A stretch of DNA of 64,000 nt, taken from Tuctoria greenei (Eukaryota; Streptophyta; Magnoliopsida; Poales; Poaceae). The DNA lies in the NCBI GenBank assembly GCA_036927565.1, contig JAYESD010000011.1, positions 93,781,178 to 93,845,177 of the forward strand. The letters are read 5' to 3'. Made by a program: the position numbers and the translations under genes. Each line of letters starts with the position of its first letter. Positions within the stretch are counted from its first letter, which is position 1. A model generated the notes under the pieces. The model worked only from the letters and a program-made list of their open reading frames with translations, made no database searches and had not been told where the DNA came from. Positions 43,524-55,874 of this stretch are shown here, one piece after another.

Positions 43524-46090
43524 ATCTCCCACTTGCACTAGAGGCAATCATATAGCCAAGGTTTTTGATATTCCAACCCCTTAAGTGTGTGACCCGTCAG
43601 GTTCAGTGTAGTGGGTGAATGGAAACCGTTTCCAACCACAAGTCAGCAAAGGTACTTAGCAAGACATACTGACTCTGGAATGTACATAAAGATCATATGG
43701 CTAAACCTTGATACATTCACAAGCTAATCTCTTTGCCTCACGATACCAGTCAAGCTCAAGGTGAGATGTGTGCTATCCTTGTGATAGCTCGACCATTCAC
43801 TCAATGAAATAGTGGATTCAATCCATGACTAACTTTTAGTGATTGTGATTAACCATTAATCACCTCGGCATGGCCATGCACTTTTAAATCCAACTATCTC
43901 GAGGGACCCAGAGATATCTCTCCTGTTATTTAGGAAGGGCAAATATACTCTTGATCCGTACACATCCCATTCCATGTTTCATTATGTACCCGAAGACTAG
44001 TTTTATGACTACCGAGTTATGGAGTAGTGTTTGGTAGTCTCAAAGTACACAATTACACGCAGTGAGAAATAATGGCGATCTCAGGTGTATCAGTCAAGAC
44101 CAATTGACGGCACATACTGAAAATAACAATCCCAGCAGTGTCTCGGAGTGGGACAATCCAACACCATGTTCACTAACATGTGTTCACATTTTAATTTGAT
44201 ATCTCCATATCTATGATCCGTGAAACATGATCATCAATTAATAAATGTGCTAGTCTGTGTGTCATCATTATCTCATATAATGATATAGACTAGGGATCAT
44301 TTAGAGTAACATTACTATTAATAAAGAGTTTTAGAAACAAGTCACATACTTGATGATCAATGTAAATAATTGTAGGATTGAAGAGCATGTGAAAAGCTAC
44401 CAGAGGGGGGGTGAATGGTAGATTTAAACTTTTTCAGCGAAAGCAATAAAAACTCCTCAGCAGAAAAACAATCTGATAAAGAAACTGTATGCGCGACTAT
44501 TCTAGATTTGTTCAAACGTTACAAAACCAGTATAGATTGTAGAGAATCAAGTCACGAAGACACTACAACAAGAATCACGAAAATTCATCAAGAAAAACTC
44601 AAGTTATGATCAAAAGATTGAGCAAAGGTCAATCTGTCCTACCGAGTTGATTTCAGATCTGCAACACTGCAAAGAAACTCGTTAACTCAAACTCACAAAT
44701 TCAATGGTAATGAAATTGTTATAGATGATAGATCATGAAGTTGTGAATACAACACAAAAAGAATCACGTCAATTAAATAAGTAAAACACGAGTTATGATT
44801 AAAACACCGTGCAATATTTGGCTGTCCAGAAACTCGATGAGAAAAACTTGCCAAAAACAAATTGGACAAAAAAGGCACAAAAGCTTCTCTAAACTACGAA
44901 TTTTATTGATCAAAACACAAGAGAAACAGCCCCAAAGTCATGCACCCATGAGTTTTGGCCACCCTTGCTTATACAACCAGTCCTTGGGCCAACCCAATCC
45001 TAACTAGGACTCCTACTCCTACTCAGTTTCAACCGAAACTTTTCATAACCGCTCAAGACTCTTCCATACGCAGATAGAAGAATCTTAGGACTTCCAAACA
45101 CCTTAGGAACGTCCTAAAAATTCCTAAAACGACTAAAATTTGTGAATAACATGAAATCCAACCAAAACCAACTCGAAACCTTCAATAAACGAACCATAAC
45201 TACCTTAGCCGCAGCCTGAGGCATAATTCAGCCAGTGGGACCTTTCCAACCATTTCTTCACGTCCATATCTTTTCTCCGTGTCTTGGAACCATGTTTCCA
45301 CGTCCATTCACCCCTTTCACATGTGCAAACACTTTCCAACCACGTCCAAGATACCTTCATATGCATTGTTCTTGACCCAAACATGTTGTGTGACCTCCCG
45401 ATAACCTCAACCACAATTCCTCTCGAACTTGGTTGTTGAACCTCATCTTCTTCCTAAGACTATTTCAATGGATCCCGTCACCAGCCATGTCTTGACCTCA
45501 AGCAACACCTGCATATGAACAATCAACCAATTCTTCAGAGCACAAGTCCTCAACTTGACTCACATTAGTTCGATAACCACAACACCTTATGTGAGCACCT
45601 CACATAAGCATGTTGCAAACACAACAATATAATTTCCACCATGATCAGCCAAAATAAACCAAAAACTTAGCAAATGAATACCAATTAAACATCCCATAAA
45701 TGTAAAGCAAGTTTAAAACACTACAAACAAAAAACATAACAGTCACACGAATATTTCAGCATGTAAAAGGTTCGGGGAGTCCAATACATCTGCAATGCAT
45801 TATAAAAGAAAAAAATTCAGACTCCAAAGCATCTTCCCACAAGTTCAGACAATCCGAAGTGAGTGACTCATCTGTACTCAAAACATTGCATGTAAATCCA
45901 TACTTTTAGCCTAATTGCCAATGTATTCAGCACCTAGGTCTCACAATAATGATTACTTATATAACAATATAGTTAATAGTACATAAACATAGCTATGACA
46001 CAAGTCTCCCACTAGACACTATGATTACTGATGTAAGTATCAAATACCAAAGATCTCATGTGTGCTTCATGCTTTGATTGTGGAAGAGGC
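43524..46090 (-). other. Copia-3 3' non-coding region
   Basis: Long non-coding stretch between the RNase H end and the 3' LTR. No frame of note. It is interrupted at about 44388-45775 by another LTR. A second purine-rich AGTGGGAGAC is present at about 46004-46015 on the minus strand, close to the pol end. Confidence 0.55.
44388..45775 (-). mobile_element. Inserted copia-type LTR, reverse strand
   Basis: On the minus strand the segment ends CATTCACCCCCCCTCTGG..TTTTCACA at 44388, with C-run and CA end like the Sirevirus LTRs. It has a promoter-like region and a long transcribed part. The far end is uncertain: GAGCA at 44383-44387 recurs after a CA at 45538-45542, which would set the LTR at 44388-45537, but similar-looking LTR sequence seems to continue to about 45775. 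No internal coding region is attached, so it is a solo LTR or fragment. Confidence 0.55.
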
Positions 46091-46711
46091 TTTGTCAACG
46101 GATCTGCAACAGTTAAATCCGTGTGCAACTTGTATATCTTCACATCACCTCGGTCGATGATCTCTTGAATGAGGTGATAGCATCATAGTATATGTTTGGA
46201 TCTTTTGTGTGATCTAGGCTCCTTTGCCTGTTCGGTGACTCCATTATTGTCACAATAGAGATCCACATGATCAGATGCACTAGGAACAACACCCAACTCA
46301 GAAACAACTTTTTTGATCCAAACAACTTCCTTTGCACTTCGGAAGATGCAATATATCTGTCTCTGTCGTTGAATCTGCTACTGTATCTTGCTTGGAACTT
46401 TTCCAGCTCACTGCCCCTCCATTGAAGCAGAACACAAAACTGGATTGCGATCTTCAATCATCCTTATCTGTTTGGAAGCTAGCATCAGTGTAACCTTTTA
46501 CAACAAGCTCTCCTTCACCTACAAACACTAAGAACACATCCTTAGTTCTTCTGAAGTACTTAAGGATGTTATTGACAATTGTCCAATGAGCCTCACCATA
46601 ATCTGATTGGTACCTGCTCGTGACGCTTAGAGTATAGGATACGTCTGGGCATGTACATAGCATGGCATACATGATGGATCCAATAGCCGAAGCATAAGAA
46701 ATCGCTCTCAT
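46090..46711 (-). pseudogene. Copia-3 RNase H
   Basis: Starts near RAISYASAIGSIMYAMLCTCPD (46640-46705) and includes YTDASFQTDKDD (about 46454-46490), after which the frame shifts. Downstream, around 46090-46140, HTDLTVADPLTK-like text in other frames marks the end of the polyprotein. Acidic residues of the active site are in YTDA. Confidence 0.75.
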
Positions 46712-46741
46712 CCTCTTTTGCTCATCAAGTCTTGAAGGATA

Positions 46742-47640
46742 CTAACTCTTGCTTAGAGTAATGTCATGGGACAATGGCAAGAAACATTTCTTAGAATCTT
46801 GCATATTGAACCGATTCAATATCTTGTGAATATATGTATCTTGGCTTAATCGAGTTAGCCTTTTAGATCTATCTCTATAGATCTTAATGCCCAAAATGTA
46901 TGTTGCCTCTCTTAAATCCTCCATTGGGAAACCTTTTCATAATGAGGATTTAACAGCATCAAGCATTGAAATGTCATTTCCGATCAATAATATGTCATCT
47001 ACATATAGGATCAAAAATACAAGTGTGCTCCCACTAAAATTCTGGTAAATACAATGTTCTTCTACATTCTTGAAGAAACCAAACCCTTTGACAACTTTAT
47101 CAAGATGTAGATTCCAACTCCGAGATTCTTGCTTCAGTCCATAGATGGACTTTGAAGTTTGCATATTTTACTAGCATCTTCAGGATCGACAAAAACCTCG
47201 TTGTGTCATGTACACATCCTCAGTTAGACTTCCATTTAGAAAGATTGTTTTCACATCCATCTGCCATATTTCATAATCAAAATATGCAACAATTGCTAGG
47301 AGAATCCAAACAGACTTTAGCATTGCGACAGGTGAGAAAGTTTCATCGTAATCAACACCTTAAGTTTGTTTGAAATCCTTCGCCACAAATAGCGCATTAT
47401 AGATGTGAACATTTCCATCCATGTCAGCCTTTTTCTTGAAAATCTTTTACAATCGATAGGTCTCACACCTTCGATTGGATCAACCAAGTTCCAAACTTGA
47501 TTTTCATGCATGGATTAAATTTTTGATCCCATGGCTCCAAGCCACTTCTTAGAGTTGGGTCCCTTCATTTCTTCGGTATTGGTCACGGGATTATTATTGT
47601 CCAACAATACCATGTCATGCTGCTCTGTGGTTAGAAGCAT
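46742..47640 (-). pseudogene. Copia-3 reverse transcriptase
   Basis: Minus-strand pieces in order: HENQVWNLVDPIEGVRPI (47450-47511), a frameshift region with the palm start, SIYGLKQESRSWNLHLDKV (about 47090-47155), the catalytic LILYVDDILLIGND (about 46970-47015), and MEDLREATYILGIKIYRDRS (46870-46924). Frameshifts and stops separate the pieces. Catalytic aspartates are kept. Confidence 0.8.
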
Positions 47641-47646
47641 TAATGT

Positions 47647-48900
47647 TTAAGTCGCACGACGTGCTCTTGTAGACCTTCGTGGGGCTGATGTTTCATCAAC
47701 TGGTTGCACAACATCTTGTACATCCTGTATAGGATCAGCAAGGTGCCAAAACATTTTAGGTATTTCTTGAGTTTCTTCAAGATGCACCTTGCTCCCACTA
47801 ACTCCTTTTGAGAGAAACTCTTTCTCTAAGCAGACACCACTACGAGCGGTAAACACTTTACCCTCTGTTTTATTATAAAAATTATATCTTTTGGTTCCTT
47901 AGGATATCACACAAATAAGCATTTGTCTGATATGGGGGTGAGTTTGTCTAACATCAAACATTTGACATAAGCATGACACCCCAACCATTGAGGAAAGACA
48001 ATCCAAGACATTTCCCGGTCCACACCTCATATGGTGTCTTCTCAACAAACTTAGTTGGGACTTTGTTTAGTGTAAACGCAGCAGTTTCAAGAGCATAACC
48101 CCAAAAGGATAGTGGAAGATAAGTTTGGCTCATCATCGACCTAAGCATGTCTAACAAGGATCGGTTCCTCCGCTCAGACACCCCATTCCATTGAGGAGTT
48201 CCAGGTGGAGTCAGTTGTGGAACAATTCCACATTGTTTTAAATGATCGCAGAATTCATGGCTCAAATATTCACCCGCACGATCAGATCGTAGAAGTTTAA
48301 TTGTCTTGCCCAATTGATTTTGTACTTCATTCTGAAATTCTTTGAACGTTTCAAAAGATTCAGACTTGTGCCTCATTAGGCAGACATATCCATATCTACT
48401 AAAGTCATTGGGAAAAGTAATGAGGTACTGAAAACCACCTCTGGCTATTGAACTCATTGGTCCACATACATCTGTATGTATAAGTCCCAATAAGTCACTC
48501 GTCCTCTCACTTTGACCAGTGAAGCATGCTTTCGTCATCTTCTCAAGCAAACAAGACTCGCATGTGTCAAGTGATTCAAAATCAAAATATCTTTGTAAAC
48601 CATCTTTATGGAGTTTTTCAATGCGTTTCTCATTTATATGACGTAAGCGACAATGCAAAATAACAGAGGGATTTAGATCATTTAGTCAAGCCCTTTTGGT
48701 ATTAATGTTACAAACTGTTTTGTCCTCAAGATCAAGAACATATAATCCATTCACCAATGGACATTGAGCATAGAAAATATTATTATAATAAATAGAACAA
48801 CATTTGTTCTTTATTACAATCTTGTAACCATCAACTTCTTCTAAACATGAAGAAGAGATAATGTTCTTGCTAAAAGTAGGAATGCAATACAATTATTCAA
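47647..48900 (-). pseudogene. Copia-3 integrase
   Basis: The GAG-pre/zinc region is at LRHINEKRIEKLHKDGL with CESCLLEKM downstream (48530-48655). The core has HTDVCGPMSS (D, about 48455-48484), FPNDFSRYGYV (D, about 48375-48410; the usual residue before the Asp is changed) and NGVSERRNRSLLD (E, about 48150-48190). KTPYEVWTGK follows near 48010-48035. The best open stretch is 47954-48658. The C-terminal part (47647-47856) has SSAPRRSTR-type basic text typical of the integrase-RT linker. Confidence 0.82.
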
Positions 48901-48919
48901 TTCCAAAACTAATTTTGAG

Positions 48920-49977
48920 GGTTATGACAAGTGGTAGGTCCCGGCAGCAATGACTGAAACATTTGCTCCATTGCCGACATGAGCATCTAAGTTGCCTTTT
49001 GCAAATCTTATAGTCTCACATAGACCCTGCAACGATTTCCAAGTGTCAATCATCGATCCAGCATCAAATACCCATGATTCACTAGAAGATGTAGCAACAT
49101 TAATCTCTATAACATTATTACCTGAAGTGGAACTATCACTTCCTTTCTTCTTCTTCGGATCCTCCAAGTACTTCTTGTAGTTCCTAGACGAATGCCCCTT
49201 AGCATGACAGTGAAAGCATTCATCATTAGGAGAAGGGCCAAATTTACCCTTTGGCTTAGGCTTTGAGCTTGAGGGATCATTGGGAATCTTCCCCTTGCCT
49301 TTGCCTTTAGGATGCGTCACATGCTTCCTCTTTTTATTCTCCTTTTGAACCATTATCACATGAGTGGCTTTTTTCTTAATGCTTTCTTCGGCTTTTTAAG
49401 CATCCCAAGCAATTCCACCAACGTTTTCTCCATGCCATTCATTTGAAAATTCAATATAAATGGCTCGTAGCTCGATGGTAGCGACAAGAGAACAACGTCA
49501 ATAGCGAGATCACCCTTGAGTTCAGAACCAAGTTTGTCCAAAGTCTTAATGTAACCAATCATTGTGATCACATCAGGGCTAATCAGGCTACCCTCCGCCA
49601 ACTTGCATGACAACAAGGACTTTGAGATCTTGTATCTCTTAGCCCTAGCTTGGTTGTCAAACATTTCATGCAGTCCTTCAATCATAGAATAAGCATTTGT
49701 ATGAGCATACTATTTTTGCAAATTAGGGGACATAGTTGCGAGCATGAGGCAGCTTACATTCATTGCATCATCGCAGTGCTTCTGATAAGCTCTATGTACC
49801 GCAACAGTTGCATCAACTGGGAGTTCATCAGAGTGTGACTATTGAAGAACATACTCGGTTATCTCTTACCTAAGAATGATTCTTAGGTTGGGGTACTAAT
49901 CAATAAAGTTAGCTTCATTGAGCTTTTTTTTCAAGCACAGATTGCAAATTGAAGCCACTATAATTACTAGCAGACAT
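48920..49977 (-). pseudogene. Copia-3 gag and protease
   Basis: The ATG at 49977 (MSASNYSGFNLQSVLE) starts gag and is followed by a frameshift. The main open frames are 49356-49685 (LHEMFDNQARAKRYKISKSL, VLLSLPSSYEPFILNFQMN) and 48922-49359. A zinc knuckle CFHCHAKGHSSRNY near 49177-49220 has lost its last cysteine (Tyr). The protease site reads SWVFDAGS (about 49065-49088), with Ala in place of the Ser/Thr next to the catalytic Asp. Both changes would inactivate. Confidence 0.8.
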
Positions 49978-50513
49978 GATCTATAATATAAAATAAATAT
50001 GCAAGGTTTTAGCACTATGCTATGTATCAAATCTTCTATTAACAGTTTAATAAAAGACATCGCCACTATATGAGCATCATCCTCCCTGTGACGACATATA
50101 GTGGTCCAAGATCCATATTCCCTAATTCCTAGTGAGCTTTGGATTCACTGCTGGAAAATTAGTGGCATAGGTAAAAAAATTGTTAATCATATCTCTACAT
50201 GACTCTTTTTTGTTGAGTGCCATCCAACGCCCCCGGCTCCCAACTATGCCATAGAGCCCAAAACCGTTTTTATCGCTTTGTTGAGTAAGCCAACACTAGG
50301 CATGGGAATGTCCAATATTCACCCTGCGGATCTTGATAGATGATGGTATTTTGCTTTGGCAAACCTCACTATGTGAGAAAGGCTCATCCGAGACGATCCC
50401 ACACGAAGAATGGGGACGAATAAACCGCTCGTCTCCGTCGTCGGGTCTCGCATTACGAAGACAACAGAGACACGTGGAGGGCGCGTCGCTGATCAGCATA
50501 CATGCAAGATAAG
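49978..50513 (-). other. Copia-3 leader, gag-proximal part
   Basis: Non-coding. Contains a palindromic ATATAGTGGCGATG / CATCGCCACTATAT region near 50059 and CACATAGTGAGG near 50365. CACTGCTGGAAAATTAGTGG at 50153 resembles a CACTA end, but no partner with the same sequence was seen. Confidence 0.45.
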
Positions 50514-53500
50514 CACTAAGAAATTGTGTCTCCTTTATCTGAGTAATACCAGTTGATCTTTAAGTAGGACGTCTCCTTTATATAAAAAAATTCAGGGCAG
50601 GTGTTATAGATGCTCGTCTACTTTATTAACCAATCCGAGATGGGCTTTAAGTGCGTCCGTCTCCTTTACTTCTAATATCAGAGATGAACTTTCTTTTTAG
50701 CGTGTCGCCGATGTATCTACTAGTTGTTGCATTGTGGCACTAAGAAGAGACGTACCATGTTGAATGCTCGTCTCCTATTAGATGCCACCCACCCCTGTTT
50801 ACCCTGCTTGTCGGCTGCATCCTGGAGCTAGTCAAGATTTGGCAGCTGCATAGCCAGTGTCGACAACATACACATACATGAACATATGTATAGCAAAATG
50901 GAGATTACACATTAAATTATATTGACTAATCAAATATTAACAAAGTGTCAATCGTGGTTAGCAAAATAACTAATTACACAAAGAATGTCCCCCTAGTCAT
51001 CCTGATTATCAAGTAACTAATTACACACGTCATAACTGTCATCATCTAATCCTGTATACCGTAATGAAAATTCTTCCTTTGGATCAATGACTTCATTAAT
51101 GATGAGCCTGTATATCCTCTCTCTAATGTGCTCTTGAAGGCGGTTTCATAGTCCTGCCACGCGATAAAACGAGGATTAGCAAAAGATTAATAATAGCGTA
51201 AAATAAATGTAGTTACACATACATTGCAATTCTCCATCTATCCAAATACAACCATGCTTAAGCAGACACGTTGTAGTCTGTTGTCTAGCCATTTCAGTCT
51301 GCTGTTGATGCTCTGATTGAGACATCCTCAAATTCATAAAATCACTAAAATCATACAAAACGTTATCAAGTTGCGGTCACACTCACATAAACAGTCACAT
51401 AAGAGAGCAAATATTTGAAGGCTTAGGAACAAATTTACTGGAGAATAGTATTTTTGTTGGTTAGGGCTTGATCATACCGATTATCGAGGTCGGGTTCGAC
51501 GGCGGTGGTACGCTCTGAGGGCAGGGTCAAGGCGATGGCGTGCTTTGGGGACAGGGATGATCAGACGTCAGAATGCTCGGCGGACGAGGTGGCAGAGGCG
51601 CCAGAGTAGCGGTTCCTCAACTCTCTGATGACAGCAGGCCGACGGTTTTGGGAGTGTCGTGGTTGCCCAAAATTTGAAACTTTTACTACCACTGTTTGAG
51701 AAAATTTGGAAATGTGTTGGTTAGGACTTGATCATACTGATTATCAAGGTCGGGTTCAACAACGGCAGCACGCTCTGAGTGCAGGGTCCAGGCGGCAGCA
51801 CGCTCTAGGGATAGGGACGATCAGATGTCGGTGTGCTTCGGGGACGAGGTGGCATAGGCGCCGGAATGGCGCTTAGTCAACTCTTTGATAACACCAGTCC
51901 GGCGGAGTTGGGAGAGAGGGCATAAATTGTCATACCAAGGTCGGGATCGATGGCGGTAGCGCGACAATGACAAAGAACAAGTCGAGGAAGAGGGACGGCA
52001 CCGACACGCTCCAAGTGCAGGGTTCAGGCGGCGGTGTGCTCGGGGACGGGACAATCAGGTGACGGCATGCTCCGGGGACAGGACAATCAGGGAGCAGCGT
52101 GCTCTGGGGACGAGGCGGCCGAGGTGTCGAAGCTGCATTTTCTAGGTCGAGAGATCGTGAAAATTTTGCCAAGTGCTGGGAACGAGCGTGTGAGAGCTAA
52201 AAATAGCTAGGTCAACAATCAGAGACGAGATTGTATAATGCTCGTCTCTCATTCGCGTGTCTCCCTTTTGCTACTCGTGCACAGTTCATCGTGAGCGTTC
52301 GTTGCCACTCGCGCACAGAGTTAACATCGTGAGCATCTGTTGTCACTTCAAGCCTATAGATAATAAATGTGCATCATTGCCACAATGAACATAGAACCAC
52401 AATCACATTGCAATTCAGATAAACATTTGCATCTCAATGAACATTTTAGAGCTTATATTACGTGCCCTCTAAACTATACATTTTCAGACTTATATTCCTA
52501 TGAAGCTCCCATTGATCAATCTAAATTGTACCGTCAAGCTTGCTCTCGAACATCTCTTATATTCCCCTGAATCCTGAACATATTGACATTCTTTAAATTA
52601 ACATATCGAATGAGGAATGATATATAACCTAGGTTGCTCACTAACACAAAGTTACTAACCTTGATAAGTAGATTGTAGCAATCATTTTCAACATCGGGCG
52701 CATTCGACTGATGAAACAAATGTTGAACTTCAAGTAGTAAAATTTTGACAGTAAAACCAGGCCACCACCCCTACGAAATATCAACTTAAGCAGCATAAGA
52801 AACTACTTCAAATAAGTTCGGCAACAATTACTAATTACTTGAGCAAAATAAGTCTATCTTACATTCTCTTGATCAAAAACCCCAAGGCAGAGTGCTCCTG
52901 AGCGATGGACATTCGGGTGGAAGAAAACTAGTGAAAAGGCGCATCTTCTAGGTACCAAGGGATAGTCCTCTGAGAAGGAGATTGTAAGGGGGTAGTAACC
53001 ACCTTCCCAGTCAATCTACAAAGGAAATTCATTAATAAGGGGACAATGGTTATACTGGATTGTGCTTGTTCTTCGTGACTTACCCCTTCTTTACCGGGGA
53101 CAATGCACTGCCACTTCATTAAGTCTTCCAACTCAAGCTTCACAGAGAAACTATACGCAGAGAAATTGGACAACAAGTGATGCAAATGGCGAGCCATGAG
53201 GCTACAAATACCAAAAGCAAAACTACAGAGTGCAATTAATTTCATCAGTCCATTGCAGATCTACATACAACCATGCAATCGGTGTACCATATGTACATAC
53301 ATGGGGGTGGTTCTTGCGCCACGCCAAACGCTCCTCCTTGGGTCGACCACGCACCAAGTCGATATCAAATTTCCCCTCCATGAACTACATAAAAAGTGGA
53401 ATATAAGTAGATTATAATAGGAGGGAGTAGCAACGGCAAGGACGGTATGGTGAGGACAGCGACGACAGCGATGGCAAACAGAGAGTTGGTCGAACAGGCG

Positions 53501-53790
53501 GCGGTCGCACTGGAGTTGGTCGATCACTAAGGAGAAGCGCGGCCCGGGGATGAGGATTTGTGGAGAATATACAACTAGTGGTGTAGAGACGGGCAAGATA
53601 AAAGTGTGTCTTCCATTCATGACAAAGGGAGATGCATGGCTCGAGGAGGAGGAGGTGCGAAACTTAATTGCAACTGCGGTGGTGCAGAGACGTGTGCGAC
53701 CTTTCGTTTCCCCGAGGCGGTTTTGATGTCCCATCATCCTCATCAAAGCGCATGAAACGAACCGCTCCATCGTCGACTTTGCACAGACCT

Positions 53791-53799
53791 TATATAAGG
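53791..53799 (+). promoter_or_regulatory. TATA box of the CACTA-D small gene
   Basis: TATATAAGG, 93 bases before the ATG at 53884, in a GC-rich setting; the transcript start would be expected near 53825. Confidence 0.65.
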
Positions 53800-53883
53800 C
53801 GCGCCATCAGTTCTCTACAAGCGCGTCTCTCATTTTGCATACATTTCTCCATTTCTTCGTCTTCTCCGTGTTGACGACCCACC

Positions 53884-54289
53884 ATGGCCAACGTTTCATC
53901 ACCAAGCCCGTTGAGGGAGCCATCCTTTAAGAATCAGTGTTGTGACTCCCTCGAGAGGCTCAAGAACGACATGTGCCTCGTTATGGCGCGAGAGGCATAC
54001 AACAATACATCTCTCGCCATGATTCCTTGGGTCTGGGTACCCTTCCAAAGTTTGCCGTAATGGGTACCCTGGCCACTATCTCTACGCCCTCATGGGTGTG
54101 GCCGATCGTCTCAATAATCTGTTCGAGACAATGCCCCAGGAGCTCGACGTCGAGGGCCACAGTAACCTGGTGGCGGCGAAGGCGAGGAACATTGGTCTCC
54201 AGCTTGCACCACCGGGGTAGCCGGTCCAAGCTCCTTGTGCACAGGCTCCTGTTGCACCGCAAGAGTTATCGCCAGAGCCTTTGTTGTAG
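53884..54289 (+). pseudogene. Small CACTA-borne protein gene, function unknown
   Basis: Starts in an excellent context (CCACCATGGCC). The first frame reads MANVSSPSPLREPSFKNQ and continues through SLERLKNDMCLVMAREAY and a Trp-rich MIPWVWVPFQSLP to a TAA at 54058. The next frame takes over at once with GYPGHYLYALMGVADRLNN and LFETMPQELDVEGHSNLV up to TAG at 54217-54219. Beyond it the same frame is a Pro/Ala/Gln-rich tail ending at TAG 54287-54289. One frameshift and one nonsense codon (possibly CAG to TAG) therefore separate this from a protein of about 135 residues. No family is recognised. It lies about 670 bases inside the element's right end. An AT-rich trailer with TTTTGTAATATATTG follows. 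Confidence 0.6.
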
Positions 54290-54958
54290 GAGTAGGATTT
54301 AGTTTTTCTTTTGTTGTTTTTAGTTGATGTTGTTTTTCTTTTATTGTGTTCTTGTACTTTTTTCTTGTGTTTTGTAATATATTGTGTTAATTAATGAATT
54401 ATCTTTGTTCATCTGTCTGAATGAATATTATCCTGTGTGTTCAACTGTGTGAATGAAGGAATGTGTGGTGTGTTCATCGTGTTCCCCAGGAATGACAATT
54501 CATAAGGAAGTATTTAATTATTTTTTGGATTTAAATCGGACTACAATGAAGGTGCTCTACATTAGAATAACAACTTATTTAGTTATCAAGTGAATGTGCT
54601 CTACTACATTCGTTCAATGAATGTGTTCACATCTGTGTGATATCAAGTGAACCGAAGCAAAATATAGAAAATCACGAAGCCAAAGGAGACGAGCTTTCTG
54701 CAAAGCCCGTATCATTTCCTTTCGCAAATAGGAGACGTGTTTTGTGCTAAGCTCGTCTCTATTTTGTCAGTGGAGCGGGCGCGTCTCGAGTATTTTCTTA
54801 AATGAGATGCGTCTTATAGTGGTGCGTATCCTTTTATACTCAATCGAGCCATGTCACATCCTCGTTGAAGCAGGCTCGTCTCATTTACTCTTATTATAGA
54901 TGGCCTCCTTTGCGCTCGTCACCGACCTTTGTCTCCTATTTGAGTTTCTTACGTAGTG

Positions 54959-55874
54959 CCTACTACACAACGATCAAAACAACATAGGTACAACTATTGG
55001 TAAATGGCATCAAATACTCCAACTTTTACAAGGGAAGCTATTCTATCATGGCAAAACATCCTTCATATGAAAAACATGAAAATAATAGTAATACATAAAC
55101 ATCACAAGCATATGATCATATCATATTGTGAATAGTGTGGCCTTTAGAATCATAGTGGTCTCCATCATCATAGTTCTATCATGATCCATGCTGCCATGCC
55201 TCCCTTCTTGTGGTGATCACCATCGCCACCATGCTTGAATACATTTCCATAAACATAAAAGAAGCTAATACAAGTAATTGCTACAAAATAAATTACATGA
55301 CAGACCAATCATCATAGGTCATCACGCAGGTCGTTATACAATTATGTGAATACCTCAACCCAGTTGAGTTAAATTTGCAACACGCAGGCTGCATGCATGA
55401 ATATTACACACAGATCATCACATCACATTAAGGCCATACCATTCACATCATTCTCTGCAAAAAAGATTTAAGCATAGAACAATTTCTATCGCAAAACGAC
55501 TCTATAAAATCACTATAAAAATCTCATAGATTGATCAAATAACCTCGAATTCGAGCCATCCAGAATACCTCAATTTGAATGTGACTGGTTATTCAGGAGA
55601 AGATCACGACACATGACTGTTGTTTTTTGGCATAATCTGTTAGTTATGTACGCAATTAGTCTCAATGGCAATTCCAGCCAGTAGAGACACGTTGCACACA
55701 TAGCAGAGAAGGAGCACAAACTAACCGTTTACTCATACAGTAGCGATATATTGTAACCAATTCCAAACTCCAAAAAACGTGAAATAAAAATTCATTGTAT
55801 GAACATGTCTGCAGTAGACTACATCTACTGACAAGATCCACAAAAAAAACTACGCAAGTCAGCTATGATGCCGC
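54959..55874 (-). other. Copia-3 leader, LTR-proximal part
   Basis: Non-coding. On the minus strand the sequence after the 5' LTR reads GCGGCATCATAGCTGAC, a decayed primer-binding site (compare the initiator-Met type). The rest matches the leader fragment at 40440-41216. It is interrupted by CACTA-D at 54958. Confidence 0.7.

Larger units (their letters stand above)
50514..54958 (-). mobile_element. CACTA-D inserted in the Copia-3 leader
   Basis: The right terminus reads, on the minus strand, CACTACGTAAGAAACTCAAA, and the next 250 bases are subterminal repeats with GGAGACGAGC/GCTCGTCTCC. The proposed left terminus at 50514 is CACTAAGAAATTGTGTCTCC, followed by ACGTCTCCTTTAT repeats up to about 50790. 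No matching 3-base target duplication is visible (AAG left, CCT right), so the left end is less certain. The interior has CG-rich text (51480-52150, with a loosely repeated GGGACGAGGTGGC phrase) and one small plus-strand gene. No transposase. Confidence 0.7.

Noticed and set aside
50153..50172. CACTGCTGGAAAATTAGTGG as a CACTA terminus
   Set aside because: No partner end or target duplication was seen; 50514 fits the CACTA-D repeats better.
53261..53770. 169-residue minus-strand frame in CACTA-D
   Set aside because: No recognisable domains and skewed composition; the plus-strand gene with TATA box and Kozak start just downstream is better supported.
35547..54958. A single 19.4-kb CACTA element holding the LINE and Copia-3
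   Set aside because: The flanking trinucleotides do not match, the two ends look like the same end of the family, and Copia-3 has its LTRs at 42976 and 55875, which requires 54958 to lie inside Copia-3.
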